A stretch of 64,000 bases of DNA from Flammeovirgaceae bacterium UBA5008 (GCA_002398365.1 DGYK01000020.1:52646-116645); one strand, 5' to 3'. Positions 1-8,964 are shown, counted from the first letter of the stretch. Notes: a model not told the origin generated them from the sequence alone. A program made the numbers and translations.

Positions 1-1917
1 TTAACTTTTTTTGCCGATGGAGCGGAAATGTATCCGGCATTGTTGGTTCCGGGGAAGAAAGAAGTGAAGGTAGCTTGTATCAAAAAGACAGAAACTACCC
101 TGGTTAGCTTTGACAAAACACAATTGTTGAAAAATGAGAAGGGAGAGATTACGTTCTTCGCTATTTTCTCGTACGAGAGCCCAGTTAGCGTTTCATCAGA
201 AGAAGGCATAAAGCCAACACCCGCACGCAGATTATTTCAATTACTGAAAACAGAAAAAAAAGAAATTTTTTACATTCTGTTTTACGCAGTAGTGGTTGGT
301 TTAATTAGTTTGATTGTGCCGCTCGGTATTCAAACTACCGTTGAATTGATTTCAGGAGGGGTCATTTTTAGCTCCGTTTACCTGATGATCGGCTTGGTGA
401 TTGTTGGCGTGATTTTGAGCGGGGCATTGCAGATGGTGCAAATCAGTTTGGTAGAATTTCTTCAACGAAGAATTTTTACAAAAGCCGCTTTTGAATTTGC
501 TTTCCGTATACCTCGCATTCGGTTGGAGGCTCTGCAGAAAAGCTACGCACCAGAGTTGATCAATCGTTTTTTTGACGTAATGACCATTCAAAAAGGGTTG
601 CCCAAATTATTGATTGATTTATCTTCATCAGCCATCCAGATTTTGTTCGGATTGTTACTCATTTCATTATACCATCCGTTTTTTGTCTTCTTTGGATTGA
701 TACTGCTCTTGTCGCTTACGCTGATTTTCTATTACACGGGCCCGCGTGGATTGAACTCATCCATTCAGGAATCAAAATACAAATATAAAGTAGCACAGTG
801 GCTGGAAGAATTGGGCCGCGCGATTCACTCATTCAAGTTGGCAGGCAATACCGAACTGCCCATCCGTAAAACCGACTACAATGTCAACAGCTATCTAAAA
901 AACCGGAAGATCCATTTCAATGTGTTGCTTGTGCAATACGCATGTATCGTAGTTTTCAAGGCTTTGATTATTGGTGGTTTGTTGATTATGGGTACGTTGC
1001 TCGTAGTCGATCGACAAATTACATTAGGTCAGTTGGTGGCTTCTGAAATTGTGATCATTCTGATTTTGAACGCAGTGGAAAAAATAATCATGTACATGGA
1101 TGTAGTATATGATTTATTAACGGCTGTGGACAAAGTTGCTCATGTTACCGATTTACCCATTGAACGTACAGGCGGATTTGACTTTCCAAAATTGAATGAC
1201 GATGGTTTTTCAGTGCGCCTGAAAGACCTCAAATACAAGTACACCGACTCATCTACCTACGCACTTGCAGGAGTTGATCTGGACATTAAGGGAGGAGAAA
1301 AAATCTGTTTGACTGGCACAACCAACTCAGGCAAATCCACTTTGGTGAATATTATCTCCGGATTATATAGCAACTACGAAGGAGTAGCTACCATTAACCA
1401 ATATTCTCTTCGCGATTTGGATCTTACGCATTTACACGATTACGTAGCTAAAAATATCTCACGCGAAGATTTGTTTGATGGCACCATCTTAGAAAACGTA
1501 ACTGTAGGTAAACCGACCGAAACAGTGGAGGATGCGTTGGATGCCTTAAAAGAGGTCGGTATTTTAGATCAGGTACATGCCATGCCGGAAGGACTCAGCA
1601 CCCCGCTGCTCAGTGGAGGTATTGGACTCTCCAATTCATTTTGCTACAAATTGATATTGGCAAGGTGCTTGGCCGAGAAGCCGCGCTTGCTCATTTTAAA
1701 AGATTTTTTCCAGGTACTTTCAAAAAAGGAAAAGATGGAATTGTTAGCTACGTTAAATCACCCTACGGTGAAGCGCACCATCGTATATGTATCCAATGAT
1801 CCGTTAATCATGAGCAGTTGCGATCGAGTGGTGGTGATGGATCAAGGTAGTGTCAAAGCCATCGGTACAATGGAAGAATTATTGAAGAACGAAAAGTTAA
1901 AAGGAATTTTAGACTAA
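1..1917 (+). CDS. ABC transporter (type I secretion/bacteriocin-exporter type), 5' end cut by window
   Basis: The reading frame is open to base 1, so the true start lies outside the window; the first ATG inside is at 28. The protein has an N-terminal cytoplasmic segment, a six-helix membrane domain at roughly residues 75-365 (counted from the ATG at 28), and a C-terminal nucleotide-binding domain. The P-loop GTTNSGKST is intact (about residue 430). The other motifs are degraded: the signature reads LSGGIGLSN, Walker B reads LLILKDF instead of LLxLDE, the Q-loop glutamine is not recognisable, and the H-loop histidine is replaced (YVSNDP). The gene is followed 6 bp later by an HlyD adaptor and then a TolC-type protein, which is the layout of a type I secretion exporter. 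The exported substrate is unknown. Active transport by this subunit alone is doubtful. Confidence 0.85.
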   Translation, partial: LTFFADGAEMYPALLVPGKKEVKVACIKKTETTLVSFDKTQLLKNEKGEITFFAIFSYESPVSVSSEEGIKPTPARRLFQLLKTEKKEIFYILFYAVVVGLISLIVPLGIQTTVELISGGVIFSSVYLMIGLVIVGVILSGALQMVQISLVEFLQRRIFTKAAFEFAFRIPRIRLEALQKSYAPELINRFFDVMTIQKGLPKLLIDLSSSAIQILFGLLLISLYHPFFVFFGLILLLSLTLIFYYTGPRGLNSSIQESKYKYKVAQWLEELGRAIHSFKLAGNTELPIRKTDYNVNSYLKNRKIHFNVLLVQYACIVVFKALIIGGLLIMGTLLVVDRQITLGQLVASEIVIILILNAVEKIIMYMDVVYDLLTAVDKVAHVTDLPIERTGGFDFPKLNDDGFSVRLKDLKYKYTDSSTYALAGVDLDIKGGEKICLTGTTNSGKSTLVNIISGLYSNYEGVATINQYSLRDLDLTHLHDYVAKNISREDLFDGTILENVTVGKPTETVEDALDALKEVGILDQVHAMPEGLSTPLLSGGIGLSNSFCYKLILARCLAEKPRLLILKDFFQVLSKKEKMELLATLNHPTVKRTIVYVSNDPLIMSSCDRVVVMDQGSVKAIGTMEELLKNEKLKGILD

Positions 1918-1923
1918 GCAGGT

Positions 1924-3213
1924 ATGCTCAACATTTCACCTCAATCAGTCAAAGAGAAAATGCCGCAAGAGAAATTATATTCTCTGCGCTCATTGGAAAC
2001 GCCACTAGCCGGCAAGCTTTTGGCGAAGTGGTTATTGGCGATGCTCATTTTGTTCTTTATCATTTTGTTTTTGCCTTGGCAACAGAACATTCGTGGAAAA
2101 GGAAAGGTAACAGCATTGTCGCCCAGCAATCGTCCACAAACAATAGAGACGACTATCGCTGGTCGTATTCAAATTTGGAAAATAAAAGAAGGACAATTTG
2201 TCAATAAGTTAGACACCATCGCCATCATCAGCGAGGTGAAAGAAAAATACTTTGATCCGCAAATGCTCAAGCGATTGCAGCAGGTAATCACCGCCAAAGA
2301 GCAAAGTCTGCAATCCAAAGATCAGAAAGCAAAAGCGCTGCAGCGGCAAATTGGCGCGTTGGAAGATGGTATGCGAACTAAAACAGATCAGGCAAAAGCT
2401 AAATTGGAAGCAGAGCGCGTACGGTTCAACAACTTTAAAAACCAGTACGAGCGTAACAAAAAGCTATTTGAAGCGGGAAACATTCCGCTTACCAAATTTC
2501 AGGATATTGAGTACAAGTATCAGGGTAGCGAAGCCGACTTTGTCAACGCTGAAATTGAAATTGAACGTGTGCAGGCGGAGTACTTGGACAAAATAAATAA
2601 AGCAGAATCCGATTTAAATAACACGCTGGCAGAGCAATTTGATACACAAGCCGATTTGGCAAAACTGCGCAACGAACTGAGTAACATGGAAATTCGGAGC
2701 CAGCAATATTTCATTCTGGCCCCGCAGGCAGGCTATGTGGTGAAAGCTACACAAGCGGGTATTGGCGAAACGGTGAAAGAAGGTGATCCGGTTTGTACGA
2801 TCATGCCACAATCAGAAGACATTGCTGTGGAGATGCACGTAAAAGCCATGGATGTACCCTTAATCAGCAAAGGTCGTAAAGTGCGGATTGAGTTTGACGG
2901 ATTCCCGGCTTTACAGTTCAGCGGTTGGCCCAGCATTTCAGTAGGTACCTTTGGAGGAACGGTAGAAGTCATTGATTATGTCAATACAAAACCGGGTGAA
3001 TTTCGCATTTTGGTCATCCCCGATCAAAAGGATATACCGTGGCCCAAACAAATACGAATGGGTTCCGGTATCAAAGGCTGGGTAATGCTGGACGATGTGA
3101 GCGTGTGGTACGAACTGTGGCGTCAGTTGAATGGCTTCCCTCCAAGTTTATATGAAGAACCGGTGGATGAAGAAACCAAGACAAAAAGTAAAGAATCGAA
3201 AGAAGCAGAGTAA
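1924..3213 (+). CDS. HlyD-family periplasmic adaptor (membrane fusion protein)
   Basis: A 429-residue adaptor with one N-terminal transmembrane helix (about residues 33-52), a split biotinyl-lipoyl-like domain on either side of a long coiled coil (about 115-255, rich in K, E, Q and A), and a C-terminal beta-barrel region. This is the usual architecture of the HlyD protein that links an inner-membrane ABC exporter to a TolC channel. It lies 6 bp after the ABC gene and 3 bp before the outer-membrane gene, so the three are almost certainly co-transcribed. The C-terminal tail is highly charged (E/K rich). The family call is firm; the substrate is unknown. Confidence 0.9.
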   Translation: MLNISPQSVKEKMPQEKLYSLRSLETPLAGKLLAKWLLAMLILFFIILFLPWQQNIRGKGKVTALSPSNRPQTIETTIAGRIQIWKIKEGQFVNKLDTIAIISEVKEKYFDPQMLKRLQQVITAKEQSLQSKDQKAKALQRQIGALEDGMRTKTDQAKAKLEAERVRFNNFKNQYERNKKLFEAGNIPLTKFQDIEYKYQGSEADFVNAEIEIERVQAEYLDKINKAESDLNNTLAEQFDTQADLAKLRNELSNMEIRSQQYFILAPQAGYVVKATQAGIGETVKEGDPVCTIMPQSEDIAVEMHVKAMDVPLISKGRKVRIEFDGFPALQFSGWPSISVGTFGGTVEVIDYVNTKPGEFRILVIPDQKDIPWPKQIRMGSGIKGWVMLDDVSVWYELWRQLNGFPPSLYEEPVDEETKTKSKESKEAE

Positions 3214-3216
3214 ACC

Positions 3217-4683
3217 ATGAACAAAAAAATTTTCTCTTGTTTGTTTCTTTTGCTCGCATTTGCTGGTCAGGCACAAATATCCCTTGATTCGGTTTTTGTG
3301 TTGCCTGATTCGGTTAAACCATTTTCATTGGATGAAATGTATGCGGCTATGTTGCAATACCATCCGGTGGTGAAGCAGGCCTATTTGTTAAATGAATCAG
3401 CCCGTCAGGAAATACGAATGGCACGTGGTGCTTTCGACCCGAAAGTGCAAGCAGATTTGAGCATCAAAGAATTCAAAGACAAAGAGTATTACAACAAGTT
3501 TAAAACTTCATTGAGTATTCCAACATGGTTTCCCCTTGATCCGAAGATCGGATTTGAGCGAAACACGGGTCAGTTTGTTGACCCCGAAAATATAATTGGC
3601 GGCTCCATGGACAACAGCCAACTTACTACCGGTGTTTCGCTACCATTGGGTAGAGGATTGTTTACCGATGACAGACGTGCTGCGCTAAAGCAGGCAAAGC
3701 TGTTTACGAAACTGGCAGAAGCTGAGCAAATCAAGATGGTGAACAAGATTTTGCTGGAGGCCGCAAAGGATTACTGGCAATGGTATTTTTCCTTTTATAA
3801 TTATCGGTTGCTTAGCCGCAGCACAGATATAGCTACCGAAATTTTCTTGCGCGTAAAATTGGATGCCACCTTAGGCGAGTCATCCGCACTGGACACCATC
3901 CAAGCGAAGATTACCTTGCAGCAACGATTGGTGGAGCGGCAAGAATCGTATTTAGAATTCTTGAACACCGGAATTAGGATTTCAGTTTACTTATGGGACA
4001 ATGCGGGTTATCCTGTGCAACTGCCGGTGGACGTGGCTCCGGTTTTATCTCCTAGCGAATCACAGTTGTTATCCACTCAAAGCCTTAACGAATTGATTTT
4101 TTTAGCAAAACAAAATCATCCCGAACTGGTAAAACTGCGCACCAAAATTGATCAACTGGAAATAGAACGCAAGCTGGCATCCGAATATCTGAAGCCTCGA
4201 TTGGATTTGAATTACAACTTCATTAACCAGCCCATTATGCCCAATGGAACATTCAACTCCATTTCAGTTGGTAAGGATTATAAGTTCGGATTGGATTTTT
4301 CTATGCCGATTTTATTGCGCAAGGAGAGAGCCAAATTAGCATTAACGAAAGTAAAAATTCAAAGTACCCAATGGGAGCAATCGCAAGCAGAGCGAGAAAT
4401 TCTAAATCAAATTAATGTGGTTTATAACCAGATTGTAAATACCAATCAGATACTGACTCAGCAAACTGATGTAGCTGAAAATTACTCCCGCTTACTGCAA
4501 GCCGAGTTGATTAATTTAGAAAACGGAGAAAGTGATTTGTTTAAAATCAACGTGCAGCAGGAAAAGTTAATACAGGCTCAATCAAAGTTGCTCAAGCTCA
4601 AGGCAGAATATGAAAAGATGAAAGCTACCATGTACTGGGCCGCAGGGGTTCGCAACCTCAATTATAATGTGAGCCAAGATTAA
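3217..4683 (+). CDS. TolC-family outer membrane efflux protein
   Basis: A 488-residue protein with a cleavable signal peptide (about residues 1-20, ending AGQAQ) and two long alpha-helical, Gln/Glu/Leu-rich halves typical of the outer membrane efflux protein (OEP) fold. It probably forms the outer-membrane exit duct for the ABC-HlyD pair encoded just upstream (3-bp gap). It is distinct from the second TolC-type gene at 15409, which belongs to an RND pump. Its stop codon overlaps the stop codon of the convergent amine oxidase gene, with no room for a terminator between them. Confidence 0.9.
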   Translation: MNKKIFSCLFLLLAFAGQAQISLDSVFVLPDSVKPFSLDEMYAAMLQYHPVVKQAYLLNESARQEIRMARGAFDPKVQADLSIKEFKDKEYYNKFKTSLSIPTWFPLDPKIGFERNTGQFVDPENIIGGSMDNSQLTTGVSLPLGRGLFTDDRRAALKQAKLFTKLAEAEQIKMVNKILLEAAKDYWQWYFSFYNYRLLSRSTDIATEIFLRVKLDATLGESSALDTIQAKITLQQRLVERQESYLEFLNTGIRISVYLWDNAGYPVQLPVDVAPVLSPSESQLLSTQSLNELIFLAKQNHPELVKLRTKIDQLEIERKLASEYLKPRLDLNYNFINQPIMPNGTFNSISVGKDYKFGLDFSMPILLRKERAKLALTKVKIQSTQWEQSQAEREILNQINVVYNQIVNTNQILTQQTDVAENYSRLLQAELINLENGESDLFKINVQQEKLIQAQSKLLKLKAEYEKMKATMYWAAGVRNLNYNVSQD

Positions 4684-6131
4684 GCCTTAAGTATGGAATC
4701 AACAATCTCTGTGGATACACGAACGGCTGAATTTAACGCACCACTCACAAAGCCTGCATCTCCTGTGAAATCAGTAGCTTCTCCGGCAAAGTAAAGTTTC
4801 TTCGAAACAGGTGCGGCCAGATTTTTTCGATCTTGCAAAGTAGCACCTACCAACGGATACGAGAAGCCACCTTTCGTAAACTCATCGGTAGTCCAATCTT
4901 TCACCAGCGAAAGAATGTTGCTGTCATTATTGTTATTGGTCAAATCCCGTCTAATGAATTTCGTTCCATCGCCATTGTAGATTGCATCCAACTCTGCCAA
5001 CACCGCCAATGTTTTATCATAATCGGAGAGCGCTGATAGCTCTTGTGCTTTTTGCCCATAAACGGTGAGCGACATCGTGCGGAAATATTTGCTTCGATTC
5101 AATCCGGAGTTAAAATATTGTGGCATCGTAGTGCCGCCCCAGATGAAACTGGAATCCAATCCCCAGAAGTTACTTTTAAAATCTAGAATCAACCGCACCG
5201 CAGCGTCCATTCCAAATTTGCTCATAGCACTGGTGGTAGATGATGGCAGAGCCGGTGTGAAAGTAATTCCACCAGATTTTAAAATCGAAAGAGGAACCGT
5301 GATGATAATCTTAGTGGCAGTATATGTTTTGTTGTTGCTATCCGTCACCGTGATAACGTTGCCACTCCAATCAATCTTTTTTACAATCGTATTGTATTTT
5401 ACTTCCGGCAAGATGCCATTGAATCGCGAAAGCAAAACATCTTGCCAGGGATTCGAGAAGGTGGTGAGCTGCTTTTGATCGTGTGTAATTAACTTCAAAG
5501 ATTCAGCCAACCCCTTGGTTCCAATTTTATTTGCGTTCGAGCCATACTGATTGGCCACTTGCGCATTTAATAATGCCTGCGCACGACTGGAGACATTCGC
5601 AGCGCTTTGAATGGAAGCAGTAGAAGTGTTATCGGCTAGTGTAGAAAGGAAACTCTGCACCGCCAGATAATCTGAATCAGCCGAAAGATCGGTAGCCTTT
5701 TTCGCAACATTATCTAAAACATAGCGACCAGCAGTGGGATCAATTTCTTTGGTGATAATGCCCAAGTCGCTGATAATCTTTCCCCACGATGAGTTTGATC
5801 CGTAGATAACTTCTGCACCCAACTCGATTGGGAAATCCGCTTGCGAGGCGTTGCTGAACGTTTGGTATTGTACATCAGTTTGATTGCGCAGCGAGCGCAC
5901 GCGTCCTCCCGGTTGCGAGGCCGCCTCCAGCACCGTTACTTTAATTCCTTTTACGCGCAGAATATCGGCAGCGTACAATCCTGCTGCCCCCGCGCCAATC
6001 ACAATTACATTTCCATTGTAGGGAACTTCCGGCCCCGGATCATCTTTTTGGCAACTTGCCAGAAATCCCGGCATCACCATCCCTGCAGCGAGGCCAACTC
6101 CAATATGTTCAAGTGCTTTTCTTCTTTTCAT
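4680..6131 (-). CDS. FAD-dependent amine oxidase (monoamine oxidase-like), Tat-type lipoprotein
   Basis: A 483-residue flavoprotein. The N-terminus carries a twin-arginine-like leader (MKRRKALEHIG) that ends in a lipobox (FLASC), so it is probably exported folded with FAD and lipid-anchored. The Rossmann FAD motif is clear (VIVIGAGAAGLYAA, about residues 42-55), followed by the second dinucleotide signature with GGRVRS. The C-terminal FAD motif YFAGEATD near residue 450 is the amine oxidase family signature. The substrate is not evident. It is encoded convergently with tolC and divergently from the NadR-like kinase gene. Members of this family oxidise amines or amino acids to imines with release of H2O2. 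Confidence 0.88.
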   Translation of the reverse strand: MKRRKALEHIGVGLAAGMVMPGFLASCQKDDPGPEVPYNGNVIVIGAGAAGLYAADILRVKGIKVTVLEAASQPGGRVRSLRNQTDVQYQTFSNASQADFPIELGAEVIYGSNSSWGKIISDLGIITKEIDPTAGRYVLDNVAKKATDLSADSDYLAVQSFLSTLADNTSTASIQSAANVSSRAQALLNAQVANQYGSNANKIGTKGLAESLKLITHDQKQLTTFSNPWQDVLLSRFNGILPEVKYNTIVKKIDWSGNVITVTDSNNKTYTATKIIITVPLSILKSGGITFTPALPSSTTSAMSKFGMDAAVRLILDFKSNFWGLDSSFIWGGTTMPQYFNSGLNRSKYFRTMSLTVYGQKAQELSALSDYDKTLAVLAELDAIYNGDGTKFIRRDLTNNNNDSNILSLVKDWTTDEFTKGGFSYPLVGATLQDRKNLAAPVSKKLYFAGEATDFTGDAGFVSGALNSAVRVSTEIVDSILKA

Positions 6132-6239
6132 TCAATTCGAAAGATAAATAAATTTAACGGGTGTGAGTAGATTCCTTCTGAATGTATAATAATTGATGGT
6201 TTATACTGGCATATTATCTATTTTGGAAAGAAAAAGCGT

Positions 6240-6782
6240 ATGGCATTTTTACCCCATGCAACCACATCTGTCAAGAAAGTATGTGTTATCGGACCGGAGT
6301 GTACCGGCAAAACAGATCTTTCGAAGTTTTTGGCTGATTACTTTAAAACGGCATGGGTAGAAGAATATGCGCGGGCATACCTCAATAAATTAGGAAAACC
6401 CTACACCCAACCCGACCTGACGAAAATAGCGCATGGCCAATTGCGCATGGAGCAAGAGTGGCTGATCGGTGCCAACCAAATATTGATTTGCGATACGAAT
6501 CTCATTGTGATTAAAGTCTGGAGCGAGCATCAATATGGCAATTGCGATCCGGAGATTTTAGAACGCATGCACCAGCAAAAGTATGATCTCTATTTACTGA
6601 CCAATATCGATGTGCCTTGGGAGAATGATCCGCAGCGCGAACACCCCGACAAGCGTGAGCACTTCCTCGAAATTTATCGTCAGGAGTTAGCCCAAACCGG
6701 TGTGCCGACAATCGAAATTTCCGGAGACCGCGAAGCGCGTAGAAAAAAAGCGATTGAAGCGATACAAACCATTTTAAAATAG
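6240..6782 (+). CDS. NadR-like ATPase/kinase (nicotinamide riboside kinase-type)
   Basis: A 180-residue P-loop protein starting with GPECTGKTDLSKFLA (Walker A about residues 18-26), followed by WVEEYARAYL, a stretch typical of the kinase domain of NadR, and an aspartate-containing motif (LICDTNL). In NadR this domain phosphorylates nicotinamide riboside to NMN. The adenylyltransferase domain of enterobacterial NadR is absent; stand-alone kinase domains like this are common in Bacteroidota. No PnuC transporter is adjacent, so the substrate is inferred from the family only. An MFS gene follows after 22 bp. Confidence 0.8.
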   Translation: MAFLPHATTSVKKVCVIGPECTGKTDLSKFLADYFKTAWVEEYARAYLNKLGKPYTQPDLTKIAHGQLRMEQEWLIGANQILICDTNLIVIKVWSEHQYGNCDPEILERMHQQKYDLYLLTNIDVPWENDPQREHPDKREHFLEIYRQELAQTGVPTIEISGDREARRKKAIEAIQTILK

Positions 6783-6804
6783 CCTGGTGTTTTTTCAATA
6801 ACCT

Positions 6805-8034
6805 ATGAGTAATCCCTACGCGGCACTGCAAGTCAGAGATTTTCGGTTTTTTGTTTTCGCCCGATTATTTATCACCCTCGCTATTATGATTCAGGCGGTG
6901 GTCGTGGGGTGGCAGGTATACGAAATCACCAAAGATGCACTCTCACTTGGACTGATTGGTTTGGCGGAAGCCATTCCGGCCATTACCGTTTCATTGTATG
7001 CCGGACATTTGGCCGATGTGGTGGAGCGCAAGAAAATAATCGTGGTGTGTGTAAGTACATTGGTGGTGTGCTCGGTGGCGCTGCTTTACTTCACCACAAA
7101 CACCGGAGCATTTATACTGGCGAATGGAGCCTTTCCCATTTACACTGTCATCTTTGTGAGTGGCATTGCCCGCGGTTTTTTATCTCCGGCCAGCTTTTCA
7201 TTTATGCCGCAGTTGATCAGCCGCGATTTGTATCAAAATGCCATTGTATGGAATAGCACTTTGTGGGAAGGCGCTTCGGTTGGCGGACCCATCATCGGTG
7301 GTTTAGTATATGGATTTTTTGACATCACCGCAGCGTATTCAGTAGATGTAGCATTGATGCTGCTCGGACTCACTTGTATTTTATTGATACCGAATCGTGA
7401 GTTGCCACCGGTTAGTGAAGAGCAAAGCATCTTTGCGAAGATCAAAGCAGGCATACAGTTTGTGTTTAAAAATCAGATTATCCTTAGCGCCATTTCGCTG
7501 GATCTGTTTGCTGTGTTATTTGGAGGAGCCGTAGCGCTGTTGCCCATATTTGCCGATGATATTTTGCACGTAGGCAAAGAAGGGTTGGGTTTCCTCCGAT
7601 CGGCACAAGGAATTGGTGCGGTGCTCATGGCCGTTTACATTACCCGCAATCCCATCCGAAAAAACATTGGCAAAATATTGCTGTGGTGCGTGGCCGGCTT
7701 TGGCGTGTGCATGATTGGCTTTGGATTATCTACCTTCTTTTGGCTTTCGATGGGTTTGTTGATTTTAAGCGGCATGTTTGATTGCGTAAGTGTGATTGTT
7801 CGCAGCACGCTCATTCACACCCTTACCCCCGAAAACATGAAAGGCCGCGTGTCGGCCGTGAATAGCATCTTTATTGGATCTTCCAACGAGATTGGTTCTT
7901 TTGAATCCGGAGTGGCCGCGCGGCTACTGGGCGTGGTGCCTTCCGTCATCTTCGGTGGACTGATGACACTGGGCGTGGTGGGCATTACCTCTTTGAAAGC
8001 CGACAAGCTGAGGGCGTTGGATAAGGTGGGGTGA
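6805..8034 (+). CDS. MFS transporter (EntS/multidrug-exporter type)
   Basis: A 409-residue integral membrane protein with about 12 predicted helices. The loop between helices 2 and 3 carries GHLADVVERKK, a variant of the MFS signature GxLaDrxGRkk. The overall pattern, including helix 4-5 region with FLSPASFSFMPQL, resembles the enterobactin exporter EntS/MFS_3 group. It may be co-transcribed with the NadR-like kinase gene. The substrate cannot be deduced. It ends just before the gene-poor repeat region. Confidence 0.85.
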   Translation: MSNPYAALQVRDFRFFVFARLFITLAIMIQAVVVGWQVYEITKDALSLGLIGLAEAIPAITVSLYAGHLADVVERKKIIVVCVSTLVVCSVALLYFTTNTGAFILANGAFPIYTVIFVSGIARGFLSPASFSFMPQLISRDLYQNAIVWNSTLWEGASVGGPIIGGLVYGFFDITAAYSVDVALMLLGLTCILLIPNRELPPVSEEQSIFAKIKAGIQFVFKNQIILSAISLDLFAVLFGGAVALLPIFADDILHVGKEGLGFLRSAQGIGAVLMAVYITRNPIRKNIGKILLWCVAGFGVCMIGFGLSTFFWLSMGLLILSGMFDCVSVIVRSTLIHTLTPENMKGRVSAVNSIFIGSSNEIGSFESGVAARLLGVVPSVIFGGLMTLGVVGITSLKADKLRALDKVG

Positions 8035-8136
8035 CGCGAAGCCGTTTGGATGGCTAAAATCTTTGTTTTTGAAGGGATTTGTAGGTTTATTAACCGGTAA
8101 AAGGAGAAAATAGGCTTCCTGAACTCATCCGTAAGG

Positions 8137-8808
8137 GTTCCAAAATCATGTGTGTACTTCAATAAATGCCTAATGGATTTGCGAAAATGGCACGCGCACT
8201 TGACAAAATATCGCGCGCATATGACGAAATATCGAGAGCACACCCGAGGGAGTGTGGTAGACTTCCACCAATACCTGGGTCACAAAAGCAGGTATAGTGC
8301 TCCCTTCAACCGATGCTCGGGGCACACCCACAAAACCATTGGGAGAAGGCGCAACATACGCGTTGGCTTGCCCAAATGATTTTGGCACATGCCCAAGTAT
8401 GTTTGTCAAACCCCCAACAGACTTTGTCAAGTGCCCAATGAAGGAAGGTACTTGCGCCAGATATTTTGCGAAGCCACAAACAATTTGGTGGAGATGCACG
8501 ATAACACTGCACCCTTGCTCCAGGTACTGGAGCATTTGCCGAAAGGATTTTGCGATGCCTCCGCAAATCCTGCGCATGTGCCCCAGGCATTGTAAGATTT
8601 GCCCAAATAATTTTGTGACGCCTGCGCATAGGGTGCGCAATTGCTCCAGGTATTTAAAGATTTGCTGAAAAGATTTTGTAACGCCTACTCATCATCTGCG
8701 CACGTGCTCCAGATTGGGGCTTATCTGCCGAAATGATTTTGCAAAGCCTGCACATAAGGTACACACATGGTTCTGGCGCTGGTGCACGCCTCTAAACAAT
8801 TCAGCAGC
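8137..8808. repeat. Degenerate tandem array with strict 21-bp period (63-bp higher order)
   Basis: Reading in 21-base steps from 8137 to 8808 gives 32 consecutive units with no visible insertion or deletion. Many units begin ttgcc/atgcc/gtgcc and end gcac, gcaa or gcat (for example units at 8179, 8200, 8221, 8368, 8389, 8431, 8536, 8599, 8662, 8725). From 8515 onward every third unit is most similar, giving a 63-bp super-unit seen at 8536, 8599, 8662 and 8725. Units between 8242 and 8367 are the most diverged. On the minus strand the period reads as heptapeptides (see the separate entry). No spacers or conserved palindromic repeats are present, so it is not a CRISPR. Confidence 0.8.
8170..8691 (-). 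pseudogene. Possible heptad-repeat coding remnant within the 21-bp array
   Basis: On the minus strand one frame stays open from a TGA at 8689-8691 to a stop at 8170-8172. It reads as consecutive heptads such as VTKSFQQ, IFKYLEQ, LRTLCAG, VTKLFGQ, ILQCLGH, IAKSFRQ, MLQYLEQ, FAKYLAQ and VPKSFGQ. The pattern is hydrophobic-x-(K/Q/R)-x-hydrophobic-x-(Q/H/G), compatible with an amphipathic helix. The same pattern continues upstream of the stops at 8689-8694 (FAKSFRQ, VCTLCAG at 8725-8766), so the frame looks interrupted. There is no ATG at the open end (the first usable start is TTG at 8640), and other frames are also open because the unit is poor in stop triplets. Translation is therefore unproven. 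It may be a decayed gene or a non-coding repeat. Confidence 0.3.
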
Positions 8809-8821
8809 CGCTACGCATTAT

Positions 8822-8845
8822 CTGCGGCTGTTTATCTTGCCGCAG
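8822..8845. repeat. Perfect 7-bp inverted repeat (hairpin)
   Basis: CTGCGGC at 8822-8828 and GCCGCAG at 8839-8845 are exact reverse complements around a 10-base loop. It lies between the periodic array and atpB. No T-tract follows, so it is not a classical terminator on its own. Confidence 0.5.
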
Positions 8846-8869
8846 GGCGACAGAATGAACGAAAGTGAG

Positions 8870-8890
8870 GCCTTTAAAAAGGCTTTTTTT
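8870..8890 (+). terminator. Short rho-independent-like terminator upstream of atpB
   Basis: GCCTT (8870-8874) and AAGGC (8879-8883) can pair around TAAA and are followed by seven T residues (8884-8890). The stem is short, so efficiency is uncertain. If active it would separate atpB from transcription coming out of the repeat region. Confidence 0.4.
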
Positions 8891-8924
8891 CTCCACAATG
8901 GTTTTTTTCGCAAAGTATAATTGA

Positions 8925-8932
8925 TAGTTTTG
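8925..8932 (+). promoter_or_regulatory. Candidate -7 element for the atp operon
   Basis: TAGTTTTG matches the Bacteroidota -7 consensus TAnnTTTG and sits 32 bp before the atpB ATG. No clear TTG -33 element is present at the usual spacing; the region upstream is a T-run. Position supports it, the missing -33 lowers confidence. Confidence 0.35.
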
Positions 8933-8964
8933 CAGTCCAATTAAAAGCCTTTGTTCTGACTGCG

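Noticed and set aside
6132..6239. Exact -7 boxes in the amine oxidase/NadR divergent spacer
   Set aside because: Near matches occur on both strands (TATCTTTC on the minus, TATTTTGG on the plus) but neither fits the consensus exactly.
8152..8668. Plus-strand open frames inside the array as genes
   Set aside because: They are open only because the repeat unit is poor in stops in those frames. The proteins are Cys/Pro/His-rich with no start context and no family resemblance.
8137..8808. The periodic array as a CRISPR array
   Set aside because: Units are contiguous 21-mers with strong divergence, there are no unique spacers of constant length, and no cas genes are nearby.
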